From Phanerodontia chrysosporium (Eukaryota > Basidiomycota > Agaricomycetes > Polyporales > Phanerochaetaceae), in assembly GCA_001910725.1 (NCBI GenBank), contig MJGA01000015.1, positions 124,001-188,000 of the forward strand: DNA of 64,000 nucleotides, given 5' to 3'. Below the pieces are notes generated by a model. The model had not been told where the DNA came from. It saw only the letters and a list, made by a program, of their open reading frames with translations, and did no database searches. Both the position numbers and the translations under genes were made by a program. Each line of letters opens with the position of its first letter. The stretch's first letter is position 1. Positions 46,240-57,314 of this stretch are shown here, piece after piece.

Positions 46240-46600
46240 TGCAGATACCTACATTTACCGGCTTCACCGCCATCAGGCCTACTTCACGAGCTCCGAGTTC
46301 GCGGCGCAGAAGAACTAAGTGTAAGCAACACTTGAAAAGGGCCCGTCGAATGGAGCCTCACCCTATCGAAGCCCAGCTCAAACAATGCTTTGCCCACGCC
46401 CTTGCGCTGGTAGTCTGTGCGGATGGAGGCGAAGTTGCACCAGTACGAGCTGGACCCATACTCGAAGGATCCTCAGTCAAACCTGCATTGCTGAGCTGTC
46501 TACCTGACACTCCTCGTTGGTCTCAGGCGGCAGTTTCGGCCTCTGCACGTCCATCGTTGAGGCCCTGAGCCAATGCTGGAATATGCTCCCTGGGGCGTCT
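46240..46600 (-). pseudogene. degenerate GNAT acetyltransferase fragment
   Basis: On the minus strand WCNFASIRTDYQRKGVGKAL followed by FELGFDR matches the acetyl-CoA binding motif A of GNAT N-acetyltransferases (Q/R-x-x-G-x-G/A), which binds the pyrophosphate of acetyl-CoA. A donor GTGAGG follows the Arg and an acceptor CTTAG lies about 45 nt on, but the next exon is closed by stops in the phase required. Upstream pieces (NEYVARLSPEGREL; MDVQRPKLPPETNEECQ) are in different frames. A hAT-like element begins directly upstream at 46672. I read this as a decayed gene rather than an active one, though missing bases could explain part of it. Confidence 0.35.
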
Positions 46601-46664
46601 TGCGTTCAAATCAATTCGCGGCCCTCAGGAGAGAGCCTCGCCACGTACTCGTTTGACTGCCTGC

Positions 46665-46671
46665 CCGCGAT
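46665..46671. repeat. target-site duplication, left copy
   Basis: CCGCGAT immediately before the left inverted repeat; the same seven bases follow the right one. Confidence 0.6.
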
Positions 46672-46688
46672 TAGTGTTGCGGAAGAAA
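46672..46688 (+). repeat. left terminal inverted repeat of the hAT-like element
   Basis: TAGTGTTGCGGAAGAAA, identical to the reverse complement of 47393-47409. Confidence 0.7.
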
Positions 46689-47392
46689 TGCCGGCGAGTG
46701 TAAGTTACAGATGTCAGAAAGTAAAGGCCGTAAGCCTGTAAGCAAAGGGTGTAAGTTCCAGCTTCTTACATAGGCGTCTAATCTGTAAGTTACAGTAAGT
46801 AAAGGTAAGAAAGTCGTGTAAGTTACAAGGTAAGTTGTCAGTAAACCCACACCGCCATGCCAAAAAGAAAAAGGAGCATCAATAATACATTGGTCATGGC
46901 GGGCCTACTGATAAATGAGGACTAACTCTGCCTTACGGGGCACGAGTTTGCTCAGCTGGGGGAGTTGGACCAGGAGCAACTTAGCGGAGGCGGGACCGAG
47001 AGGCGATGGGCGGCCTCAAGTTATTGACGTGAGACAAAGGCTAAGACGGCGCAAGGGTGACATTTATATTTACTGGCGTGCAGCACGTCTCAGGAAGGCT
47101 CAGGCAGCTTGGCTAGTACCACAGGCATGTACACCAAGGCCGTTAGGGTTTCGAGCCTTGGAAATGACATGGCAGGCTATATTCACCCTCCCGATGAACC
47201 ACTACAGTGTTCGTCAGCTTAAGGCCTGCTCTATGGGTGCTGCTTAAACTGCACATCCTGTCTTGGAGCACTCGAAGGCCATGCACATCGTAACTTTCCG
47301 ACACTTACTTACACCTCTTTTCAGGTGCGCTGTAAGTAATGTAAGTTACCAGTAACTTACGACTTTCTTACAGACAGTAAGTTACACCTGAC

Positions 47393-47409
47393 TTTCTTCC
47401 GCAACACTA
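47393..47409 (-). repeat. right terminal inverted repeat of the hAT-like element
   Basis: Reverse complement of the left repeat over 17 of 17 bases. Confidence 0.7.
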
Positions 47410-47416
47410 CCGCGAT
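47410..47416. repeat. target-site duplication, right copy
   Basis: CCGCGAT immediately after the right inverted repeat. Confidence 0.6.
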
Positions 47417-48377
47417 GCCTCTCTTTTAGCGCACAGTTCAACGAGGTGGGACTTCGAAGCGCCCGACACAAACAGAGCGAAACAAACGATGAGGCGCGCG
47501 AGACGCTCACAAGCTCGGAACGCTCGTCATCGCAGGTCGTTCACCGCACCATTCTCGAGCTTGACGGACTCGAAGCAAAGCTTTGCTGAGCTTTGGAGAC
47601 TGAAAGTGTCTCTATACTTTCTCCTTAGGTTTGGTGTTTGTTTTGACGTCCGCGCAATGCTACAAGACTGGTTCAGCTAGGTGATTTTTTGCACGCCAAC
47701 CGCCAACGATCCAAGGCTGACAGTACTAGTGCTTCGTATCAACAGTCTGCTTGTCGCACGATCGACAAGTTACAAGCCTCGGGCTGTTTGCCTTCTTTCT
47801 TGCGCACCCTGAGCTGTGGCCTCTGTACGACCTGACTACTCGCAAAGGGTGGTGCCATACCGGCTCTGAGTAGGGCATGCTTCGTCTTTTGCAGCTACTC
47901 AGAAGCTGAGCGAGGCATGAGCTTGTGAGCTTTTCGATCACAAGCCAATGCACCGCTAGGGGCAGAGCAGCGACACGCACCACTACGCTTTCTGAAGAAT
48001 TGTCACCATGACAGACTGTCCGCAAGTACGTGGGCGCTTCTTCTTGTCTAGGCCATAGAAAAGTTGACAAAGGGCTAGGCCGCCACAAAGGCACAGCCTC
48101 TGCGGCCTCGACAGGACTCACGTCCAAAGGCCACATACTGTAGCCTCGTTTACGCTCACAACGATCGGGCATCGAAGGCTCATTGAGTTGACGCCACTCG
48201 CAATTCGGCGATCAATGCACGGTCAAAGGGCCGCTCTCTGCGGCGGCCGGAGGCCAAATCAGGCTCTGGCCAAGTCTCGCGTGCGGGCATTTGTGTGTAT
48301 AAGAACCACTTGGTTCGCTTGTTATTGCTCCACTACAATCGGGTCCACTCGTGCTAACCCCCCTGCCGACCGTCATC
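47417..48377. other. intergenic
   Basis: About 960 bp with no supported coding frame. TATAAG at 48298-48303 lies 75 bp before the zinc-finger gene ATG and may be its TATA box. Confidence 0.45.
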
Positions 48378-50053
48378 ATGTTCTCGGTGCGTGTGCCGCT
48401 GAGTATTGCCTACTCCTACTCATGTGCCACGCAGTCTACGCCATCAGTAAAACACGGTCTCGGTCGGGGACGTGGAAGGGGACGTGGAAAGGCTCAAAGG
48501 GGTCGAGGAACTGCAACACTCAGGATACGAACCTGTGTCTCCAACGACGCTGGCCCTTCTTCCGTTGCTCGTGCGGCAAGATCTCCTGTAAGTCCCTTTG
48601 ACCATCCCGTCAATCTCCCGTCAAACCCTGCTCTAGAGTGTACGACCTCCCCGAGACGCTCACCTCCTCCCGTCCGCGAGCCCAGCCCCCCGGCTCCCTA
48701 CAACTATTACACCGACTCGGACTCCGACAGCGAGTACGACAGCGATGACGACGAGGTGTCTGAGCCTGTACGGACCGTTGAAAAGACTACCCGACCTATT
48801 CCATCAACACCTTCGCCTCCGCGCCAACTGACACAAGAAGAGCTGGAAGGTCCGTAGCCTAGCCACCATTATCGGCCATCCGCTCATGGAGATATATAGT
48901 CCAGGAGCTATGTGATCTTGTTGACAATGCGCACCCCCCAGAATCACCGATTGAGCCGCTCGGGTTCGGGCTCCCGGAGTCCTATAACCTTGCTGAGATC
49001 CTGAATCCACCTTCAGACGACGATGCGTCAGGAGAGCATGAGGGACGTTGGCCTCATGTCGGCGAGATCGTAGGGCTTGGCGAGTCACATGGGATGTACA
49101 GTTCCAACGGTGAGTCAAACTTTGGGTATCCCCAGGCAATATCCTGACAGCGTCCGTTTTCAGTCTACGGCGATGCCGCAGAGCAGACTCCCGCGTTTGC
49201 AACAGATGTCCAGGATGACGAATATTGGCGGAAGATCTTCGTCCTGAATTGCGCGCCCGTGCAGGACATATTTGAAGGGAACCCAGACTATGAACGATGG
49301 CAGAAGCAGTCCGCGGAGGAGGATGTTGAGGATGCGTCCGACTCCTCGAGCGAAGACTGTGACCTCATGCTATCCGCGGATGAAGCAGAAGACGAGCCAC
49401 AAGAGCCGGAAGAGAGACTAGAAGAGGAGGCAGCTGAGGCAGAGGAGGACGAAGTCGAGGACGAGGATGAAGAGGATATCCCTGTCACACCTTTCAAAGC
49501 CTTCAACGGCAACCGTGGCCGCCGACGCCGGCGAGATGAGGAGGACGATGACTACGTGGACCATCGCGCCGAGAATGGCTCTCGTCGCCCGCTGAAGAAG
49601 AGCAGACTATCAAACATGCGAAATCCCAATAAACCTCGGCGCAACCAACTCCAGAATCCGCGACAGATCATCGTCGACCCGAATCCAGCGTGCCCCAGCC
49701 CCGGGTGCTCCGTGACCTTCGATGTCACAACGAGCGACTACAACGCGCTCGCCGACCATTTCCTGAGGGCGCACGATCTCGCTGCGTTCTGCGACGGCTA
49801 CGCGAGCTATGTGCCGTGTCCGCTCGGCAACTGCAATTCCAACAAGGCCGACGAGAGCTTCGTGCAGGCTCACGCTCTCTACAAGAATATCGGGAGGCAT
49901 CTGTGGCACACCCACATGAACTGCATAAGGTGGCAGTGCCCGGATTGCTCGAAAATATTCTCTCGAAAGGATGCTGCGAAGCGCCATATGGGTTCTCCCA
50001 CTCGGTGCCAACAGGACGTGGAGAACGTGGCACAAGAGGCAAGTTCAGCTTGA
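48378..50053 (+). CDS. C2H2-type zinc finger protein with an acidic centre
   Basis: Three exons, 48378-48849, 48900-49109 and 49164-50053, 523 residues, phases correct. The N-terminus has a short Gly-Arg run (GRGRGRGRGK), then a Pro/Ser and Asp/Ser region (YYTDSDSDSEYDSDDDE). The centre (residues about 260-330) is strongly acidic and is followed by a basic R-R-R-R-R cluster. The C-terminal part carries Cys/His pairs: CPSPGCSVTFDV...HFLRAH, then CPLGNC...H...H, and QCPDCSKIFSRKDAAKRHM as a classical C2H2 finger. It probably binds nucleic acid in the nucleus. A good intron-like GTAAGT...CTCTAG (48588-48636) inside exon 1 would break frame, so I left it in; with one missing base upstream it could be real. 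Confidence 0.75.
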
Positions 50054-50866
50054 GATTCGCAGTCGGGGGAGGTTTCAGCATAGATCTGATGTACTTTATT
50101 TTTGTTGACTGTCACTGCGTATATCTATTTCACTCAATCTGGATGTAATGTGTATGATTGGATATAGACTGCCCGGTCTTCGTCTTCGCTTAGATGCAGC
50201 ATATACCACGACGCTTGCCTAACCGGGTAAGCGGTGCTGCTAGGGGTTAGACGCTCCAGACAGGGCCGTTTTGGTGCAGCCATGATCTTGAACACGAACA
50301 ACACCGTTGAATACACGACACGGTCATCTTCTTGAGCATGCACGTATCTCTACCTTCTCATCCGCTGTGAGCAGCCTAGCGCTCCAAGGTTGTGCCTTCC
50401 ATTCGAGCTTGAACGTGCAGTGCCTTCACAGAAATCATCTGACGCTGTCTCGAATCCAGGCGCATCGTGCGATAGACGATCCGTGCTTAGCGGTTCATAC
50501 AAGTCGCCGCAATCGTCCGTGCCCTGGAAATGAAGCCTCCGGACCGCGGTTGTCTGCTGCATGCACTGCGGCGCACCGTGAAGGCATGTCGGTTCCGCCC
50601 AGCAGCCAGCGTCCGGCGCGTGCCCGCGCGATTCTCGCAATCACCGAAGCTGACTTTCTCCGAGCATACATGCGGTCCGTGATTCAGTCAGCCGCAGCTG
50701 ACGCTGTCTGTCTGTGCATCCAGATTCTCCGTGACTGAGTCGCAGGATGGGCGGGGTCATGTGGCACGGGCTCAACGAGCGATGTATCGCTGCTTACGAG
50801 GTATATATGCAGTCCAGCCGCTTCATTCTTGCAGGACGCTGACGGAGGAAGTATTTTCAGGTTGAG
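50054..50866. other. intergenic, promoter of the GH95 gene
   Basis: About 800 bp. TATATAT near 50802 lies about 65 bp before the GH95 start. No gene seen. Confidence 0.5.
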
Positions 50867-53800
50867 ATGCTCGCGAAGCCCATTCGGGGGTTCGTGTTGG
50901 CAGTCGTGGCGATAACTACCTCCACGTCCGCTGCGCCTGCTGACTTCCCCGCATCTGGAAACGGGCTGTGGTACAGGACCCCTGGGACTATCTGGTCGAA
51001 GGAATGGTTGCCTATCGGCAATGGATACCTAGCTGGTACGTAATGTTGCAGCCTCTGCGTTGGGTTGCACTGAGATTCAGTACGTAGCTATGACGCCTGG
51101 CGGAACCACGTTTGAGACAACACAGCTCAACATCGAGTCTCTCTGGTCCGGTGGACCCTTTCAAGATCCGGTAGCTATATCTCAGGCAACTTCCTGCACT
51201 AGCTACTGATTGACGTTGTCATCTCATACAGACGTACAATGGAGGCAATAAGCAGCCCTCTGAGCGTACCCAAATGGCCATCGACATGCAAAATATTCGC
51301 CAGACAATTTTTAGTAATGGAACGATTGACAGTAAGCTAAAATATACATAGATAAATCTCCATGCACGCTCGGACCCCTATACCAACAGATATCGAGGTT
51401 CTCAGCACGGACGCTGGAGCTTATGGTTTGCAAATCCTATATCACTGCAACGTTGGGCCGAGTATCTCATCCTGACGTTTTCTCCGCAGGATCATATGCT
51501 GGAGCTGGATATCTGCTTACAAGTCTGAACTCTACGAGTAACGCTACCCAGTACGCGCGCTGGTTAGATCTCGATGCCGCTGTCGCACGGACCTCATGGG
51601 CTGCAGGGAACGCTTCCCTGACTCGGTATGGTCTCTTTGGCAAGACCCTACTTCCCTTGTCTGACGGATACAATCAAGGACGTCGTTCTGCTCGCATCCT
51701 CTCCAGGCATGCGTACAGCACCTGTCTTCCTCCCCTTCTGCGCCTCTCCCTGCAATCGTGCATGCGTTCTCTTCCGCGCTAGAAGACGGACTTCCGACGC
51801 CCACCGTGTCTTGTCTCGATAACAGCACGTTGCAGGTGCAAGGTCTCGTGGCGAACCCGGGCATGGCCTACGAGCTCCTCTTCCGTGCCAGTGCTGTTGG
51901 GAACGGTGCATTAGTCGTCTGCCATCCGACAGGTCCAGAAAACGCCACACTATCGGTCACCGGAGCGACTGAAGCATGGATCACCTGGGTTGGCGACAGT
52001 GAATACGACATGGACGCGGGAGATGCGGCCCACGACTTTACATTCCGCCGGGACTTGCCCCATGACAAACTTGTCTCGCTGCTTGAGAGCGCTTCGCCGT
52101 CTTCGGAAGCACCTTCCTCGAGCGCGTACAACGCCTTGCTTGCACAGCATTCGGATGCTTATGCTGCCATATTGGGACCATTCGAACTCTCGCTTGGAGA
52201 AAAGTCTGACATCTCGAGCTCAACAGATGAGTTAAAGGCCGCGTACAAGACGAACGTTGGTGATCCATATCTTGAATGGCTGCTATTCAACTTTGGGAGA
52301 TACCTCCTTGCGAGTAGTGCCTCTGGCACACTGCCCGCAAACCTGCAGGGCAAGTGGGCAGATGGCTCGTCCAATGCTTGGAGTGCTGGTATGTGACCTT
52401 CCAAAAGTGGTCAGATAATTCTGACTGAATTCCTCTTCGCGTCTACCAGACTATCGTGCGTTAAAGCTCACCTATCATTACCTTGGCCGGTCGAATTGAT
52501 ACTTGAGATGTCAGATTCAAACATCAATATTCAAATGAACTATTGGTTTGCGGAGATGACAGGTATGGGAGACATCGTCACGCCCTTATTTGATTATATC
52601 GAAGTATGTCTCTACGTTGAAAATCCGATACCGCATTCGGTCTTACGGAAATCATAGAAAACATGGGCCCCGCGTGGCGCATACACTGCCGAGGTTCTCT
52701 ATAATATCTCGCAGGGCTGGGTGACACACGATGAGGTCCGTCACTACATCACTCATTCGAACGATAATCGACGTTGACCCGCAAATAGATGAATGCAAGT
52801 ATCACAAGCAAACAATTCTCTGAACTCCTGACTGATATTTCCTAGATATTCGGCCATACCGGAATGAAACTGCTAGATAATTCGGCACAATGGGCGAACT
52901 ATCCAGGTGCGTGACGTTGACAAGAGCAGCAATAGTGGATCCATTCACGAGTCTTCTGTAGAATCTGCCGTTTGGATGGTAAAAAGGCAGACATCTGCTG
53001 CAGTTTCGAAGATTGATGCAGATATTCCTTAGATGCTTCATGTGTGGGACCACTTCGATTACACAGGAGACGTGGACTGGTGGAAGACCCAAGGATGGCC
53101 GTTACTCAAGGTACACCGACGTTGTGGTCACTCGATGACTAATCTGACAGTTAGTTCTTAAGGGCGTTGCGCAGTTTCATCTGTTGAAGCTTATACCCGA
53201 CGAATATTATGATGACTCCACTTTGGTCGTCTCCCCATGCAATTCGCCGGAACAAGTCCCTATTACACTTGGTCCGTCAGGTCCGTTTGATCCATCGCCC
53301 TTAAGGCTCACTTCTAGGTCCTCAGGTTGCGCACATGCCCAGCAGCTAATCTGGCAGCTTTTCAATGCTGTCGAGAAAGGCTACGCCGCGTCGGGGGACA
53401 AGGACCAAGCGTTCCTCGAAGGTGACGCTTGCTGTGTTCTAGTTCGGTTTCCGACGTTGACGTTGGCCATGCGGTAGCGGTTCTTTCCAAGCGGGCGCAA
53501 ATGGACAAGGGCATCCACATCGGCTCATGGGGGCAGCTACAGGGTAAGTATCCTGTTTGTGTGACCCAAACCAAGCTGACCAGCGGTTGGCCGATAGAAT
53601 GGAAGATAGACATGGACTCTGCGACGGACACTCATCGTCACCTGTCACACCTGATCGGATTGTATCCTGGGTATGCACTAACCTCGTACAACGCCTCGGT
53701 ACAAGCTCCGCCACGCGGCAGGGCGTACAGTAAAGACGAGGTGCTGCACGCTGCGATGACTAGTCTCGTGCACCGCGGAAACGGCACTGGGCCTGACGCA

Positions 53801-54400
53801 GACTCAGGGTGGGAGAAGGTGTGGCGCGCAGCTGCTTGGGCTCAGCTCAGAGACAGCGATACATTCTATGAGGAGCTCTCTGTAAGTAATCCCAGAGTCG
53901 TGTCTCAAGACTTGTTCTAACTCCTACACGTGCCGACACAGTATGCCACCGAGCGGAACTACGCTCCGAATCTATTCAGCATGTACAACCCATTCGATGC
54001 GAACCCTATCTTCCAAATCGACGCAAATCTAGGCTATCCGGCCGCAGTTCTGGTGTGTCATTTAATGCATGAATACTCGAGAAAGTCCACAAACCTCATG
54101 CGACATATCGTAGAATGCTCTCGTTCAGGTTCCCGATGTGGCGTCATTGGCATCTCACTGGTCATCGACCTACTTCCTGCAGTTCCAGCGGGATGGCCTA
54201 CCGGATTCATCAAGTCTGCTCGCATCCGTGGTGGGATGTCTATCGATATGTCGTGGAATAGTGGGAAATTCAAGGGAGCTACTCTTCGAGTAGACAAGTC
54301 AACGGGCGCAATGGGCAGAAACGTACGAGTACTTTCCCAAGGGAAGACTCTGGCGACCTTTGTGACCTATCCTGGGCTTCAGTTGGACATCGGCGTATGA
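50867..54400 (+). CDS. secreted GH95 alpha-L-fucosidase, two 6-nt microexons, two one-base frameshifts
   Basis: Eighteen exons: 50867-51035, 51088-51170, 51232-51331, 51390-51425, 51490-51625, 51679-52388, 52450-52455, 52515-52603, 52658-52735, 52789-52794, 52846-52906, 52962-52978, 53033-53110, 53163-53271, 53326-53543, 53598-53881, 53942-54052 and 54114-54400; about 859 residues. A signal peptide (FVLAVVAITTSTSAAPA) precedes GH95 blocks: LWYRTPGTIWSKEWLPIGNG, TTQLNIESLWSGGPFQD, SNINIQMNYWFAEM, GDVDWWKTQGWPLLKG, HRHLSHLIGLYPG, NPFDANPIFQIDANLG and VIDLLPAVPAGWPTG. GH95 enzymes remove terminal alpha-1,2-linked fucose. Exons 7 and 10 are only 6 nt. The intron after exon 10 starts GCAAGT, a GC-AG intron. 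One base is missing near 53430 and one near 54161; neighbouring phases demand both. Confidence 0.88.
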
Positions 54401-54469
54401 CTTGTGCTCGAACTGTAATACAGCGTCACGTATATAAAACGATAAAAATGCAACGAAGAACAAAAACAG

Positions 54470-54540
54470 TGCATTAAGGGGGAATCGAACCCCCGGCGGG
54501 TCGATGGCAACGACCCAGGTTACCACTACCCCATTAATGC
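54470..54540 (-). tRNA. tRNA-Gly, anticodon GCC
   Basis: 71 nt, no intron. The acceptor stem is GCATTAA paired with TTAATGC, discriminator A. The D-arm is GGGGTAGTGGTAACC. The anticodon stem GGTCG/CGACC closes the loop TTGCCAT, giving anticodon GCC. The T-arm is GGGGGTTCGATTCCCCC. It lies in the 300 bp between the GH95 stop and the V-ATPase gene. Confidence 0.95.
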
Positions 54541-54699
54541 TTGCGCAATGTCAACTATCACATAATCATGAGAGACATGGAGAGAAGACGCCAACGACGT
54601 CAATGCACAGTCGCGCGTCCGCCGGTCCCCTGCCATCAACCCACTCTCTGAGTCTCGTCCTCGTCTCGAGTCCCAACAAACAGAAATAAGTCCGCCATA

Positions 54700-55755
54700 A
54701 TGTCGACACGCCCGCTTAACGATGATGAGGTTATCAGTGAGATGAACAAGATGGTCAGTTGTCTTGATCCGTCGTGCCTCCTGCACGGAGTGCGCCGCGA
54801 TTGGTGGTGATACTATCTAAGCATTTGCTTTCACTATACAGGTGGCCTTCATCAAGCAGGAGGCTTTGGAGAAGGCTCGCGAGATTAAAGTCAAGGCGGA
54901 CGAGGAGTTTGCCATCGAGAAGGTGCGCGACGATGCCGCGTCTCAAGAGCGGGCAAGTGCTCATGCTGAACGCGTACGCGCTTCGATGTATACAGGCCAA
55001 GCTCGTGAAGCAAGAGCAGCAGGCTATCGATGCTCAGTTTGAGAAGAAGCGCAAGAACGCTGAGATTGCGCAGAAGATGTACGGGTCCAACTCATTGCAG
55101 GCTACCCATGTCTCACATGTCTCGTTACACAGCGCACATTCGACGCTCACGAACAAGTCCCGTCTGAAGCTCCTTCAGCAGCGTGAGGAGCACCTGCAGG
55201 ACCTCTTCAATACCGCCCGCACTAGCATCTCTGATCTCTCCGCGAATGAGTCCGCCTACTCCCAGTTCCTCGAATCCAACATCCTGCAGGGCCTGCTCGC
55301 GCTCCTCGAGTCCGAGGTTACCGTGCGTGTGCGGCACAAGGACGCGGACGGCGTTGCCAAGGAGGCTGCCGAACGTGCTGAGAAGAGGTACGAGGAGATC
55401 AGCGGACGGACGGTGAAGACCACCATCGAGGGCAGTCTGAGCGATGACATGTACGTGTTATTGTCTTGCCCCATCCCTCAATCGCACTGTGTCACTAATC
55501 ATACGCTCAATGTGTGCAGCGCCGGTGGTGCTATCCTCATTAGCGGAAGCGGACGTATCACTGTTGACAACACCCTTGACGAACGTTTGAGGTTGTTGGA
55601 GGACCGTGTATGTATTCTCTTCCTGACACAAGCAACACCTCGCTAACGAGCCCCGAATCTCGCGTTCCCTCATCATGGCGACGATGTTACAGATGCTGCC
55701 CGAGATTCGTTACGACCTCTTCGGCGCGAACCCTAACCGCAAGTTCTTCCACTGA
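54700..55755 (+). CDS. VMA4: V-type proton ATPase subunit E
   Basis: Six exons: 54700-54753, 54842-54922, 54996-55078, 55133-55450, 55520-55607 and 55693-55755, 228 residues, the usual family length, all phases correct. MSTRPLNDDEVISEMNKMVA opens the protein, followed by the long helix EKAREIKVKADEEFAIEK and KKRKNAEIAQKI, then STLTNKSRLKLL and the C-terminal globular part ending GGAILISGSGRITVDNTLDE and LRLLEDRMLPEIRYDLFG. Subunit E pairs with subunit G to form the peripheral stalks that hold V1 against V0 on vacuolar and Golgi membranes. The gene is intact, with no sign of the base losses seen elsewhere. Confidence 0.95.
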
Positions 55756-56243
55756 GCAGCACATGCACAAGCCCGGGACGTCTACTTATGCAGACAGCTC
55801 GGTAGCATGACGACGCATAGAGTCAATATACCACTGTGGAGGAAGGGCCGCGTACAAGAATACGCGGCTGTACTCTAGCTTTTATAGCACACTCATGACC
55901 AATCGGACGAAAGCAATCAATTCATTTCCCTTTGTACTACATGAATCACAGTCAACATAGGCTGTCCCTGCGTGATATGACTGTCAGAGATAGCACACAC
56001 GAGTGAGTCTAACTTCAAGTTGAGTATCTTCACTTCTAGACGTGATGGGAGCAGAAAACTCGGGTCTTGTTGTGACTGTTGCGACTGGGCTTGACAGCAA
56101 TTCTGTCGTTGTGTTGAACATATGGCCGACAATTTGGTGCTTTCACCGCACTTGTGGTGGCGGTACTGCTGTTGGACAAGTATCACACAGACATGCTAGG
56201 GCACTCAACTCGCATGTATTTGAATAAATAGCCGGTATGTCTG

Positions 56244-57056
56244 TCATGGCTTATCCTGCACGTCGGATTCCTTCGCAAGCCGTTTTCTTGCACGACTCCG
56301 AGCCGATTTTGAGAGTTTGCGGACGACAGGTCTCTGGTACCTGCAGTAGCACATTAGATAGAGCGACAGCACGCCGGAACAGTGAACTTACGTCTGGACT
56401 TTTTGAGGGTATGCGAGAGCTCCTTCCTGGACAGCGTCACCTTCATGTACGCCACCTTCTTGATCTTGAGACTGCCCCGCGGCATCAGCATCCTGCAACG
56501 ACCCGTCGAAACAACAGCCACTCACTGATTCTTCCCCTGCAGCATCGCCGCGAGCTCGCGGCGACGCGCCTCCTCGGGGTCTGCGCCATCGGCTGGCGCG
56601 GGCGCGACGTCGAGCTCGCCGAGCTCGTTGTACTGGTACAGCCCGGGCAGCTGCCCGCGCTCCGCGAGCATGGGGTCGAGCAGCTTCACGTACTCGCGCT
56701 TGATGATCTCGACGACGGAGATGAGCCGCGGGATGAGCGCCATCGACGGGTGCATCTTCTCCGCGCGCCCGTCCGCGGGTGTCGGTGCGTCGGGCGCCGC
56801 TGCGTCCTGCGCCTCCCGTGCGGCCTGCGGCGGCGCGGGCAGCGTGTGCAGAGTCAGCGGCTTGTCTGGGTTCTCCTGCGTGCGGTGCGAATCAGCCTGC
56901 GGGATGGGCGCGGGGGACCGAGGGGCGCACCTCGAAGTACTTGAGCGCGAAGTCGACCCATGCGTTCATCTTCCCGTGCGACGTGATGCGTATCTCGTGC
57001 GCATCCAGCTCGTTCGTCGCGGCGGGCGCCGCAGCCGCCGTATCCACGCTGGCCAT
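56244..57056 (-). CDS. Alba-like nucleic-acid binding protein (Rpp25/Pop6-like), probable one-base frameshift
   Basis: Four exons: 57056-56931, 56875-56526, 56492-56392 and about 56340-56244, about 224 residues. HEIRITSHGKMNAWVDFALK opens an Alba-type fold, followed by a Pro/Ala-rich insert, IPRLISVVEIIKREYVKL, LPGLYQYNELGELDVAP, ELAAMLQGKNQ and LKIKKVAYMKVTLS, the last strand. The tail KLSKSARSRARKRLAKES is basic. Alba-like proteins bind RNA or DNA; eukaryotic members serve in RNase P/MRP. The third-to-fourth exon phase is off by one base, which a single missing base in exon 3 would fix. Without it, the frame would end in a different, non-basic tail. The family call is from motif recall, so moderate confidence. 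Confidence 0.65.
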
Positions 57057-57314
57057 TGATTAGGATGTGTGAACGTAGAAGATTATACTATTAGGGTGGT
57101 GGTGGTAGGAGGTCAAGACGCGTCGAGCACCGCGGCGCTTGCATGCGTGCTCTTTGAGTATCACCGGCGCACCCCTGTCCGCCCTCGCCACACGCCGCAC
57201 AACAGGCGCATACGTCAAGCACCACGACCAAAAATACGCATACGAATAGACAGTATATTCTACATCCATAGGTCCAAATGTGCCCAACGTGATCCTCCGG
57301 CCCCTCCGTGCCGC

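Larger units (their letters stand above)
46672..47409. mobile_element. non-autonomous hAT-like DNA transposon (MITE-like), 738 bp
   Basis: The ends are perfect 17 bp inverted repeats, TAGTGTTGCGGAAGAAA, flanked by the direct repeat CCGCGAT on both sides. The T-A-G-T-G start fits the hAT superfamily terminal consensus. Just inside both ends the motif GTAAGTTAC and close variants recur in both orientations (46698-46835 and 47330-47390), matching the subterminal repeats where hAT transposases bind. The interior has one 110-codon frame with no transposase motif, so the element would depend on a transposase in trans. hAT duplications are normally 8 bp; I see 7, but one lost C on the right would give an 8 bp CCCGCGAT, in line with the single-base losses elsewhere in this window. 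Confidence 0.72.

Noticed and set aside
53430..53451. 21-nt intron (GTGACG...TTCTAG) in the GH95 gene
   Set aside because: Too short to be spliced. A one-base deletion explains both the local frame and the phase of the next intron.
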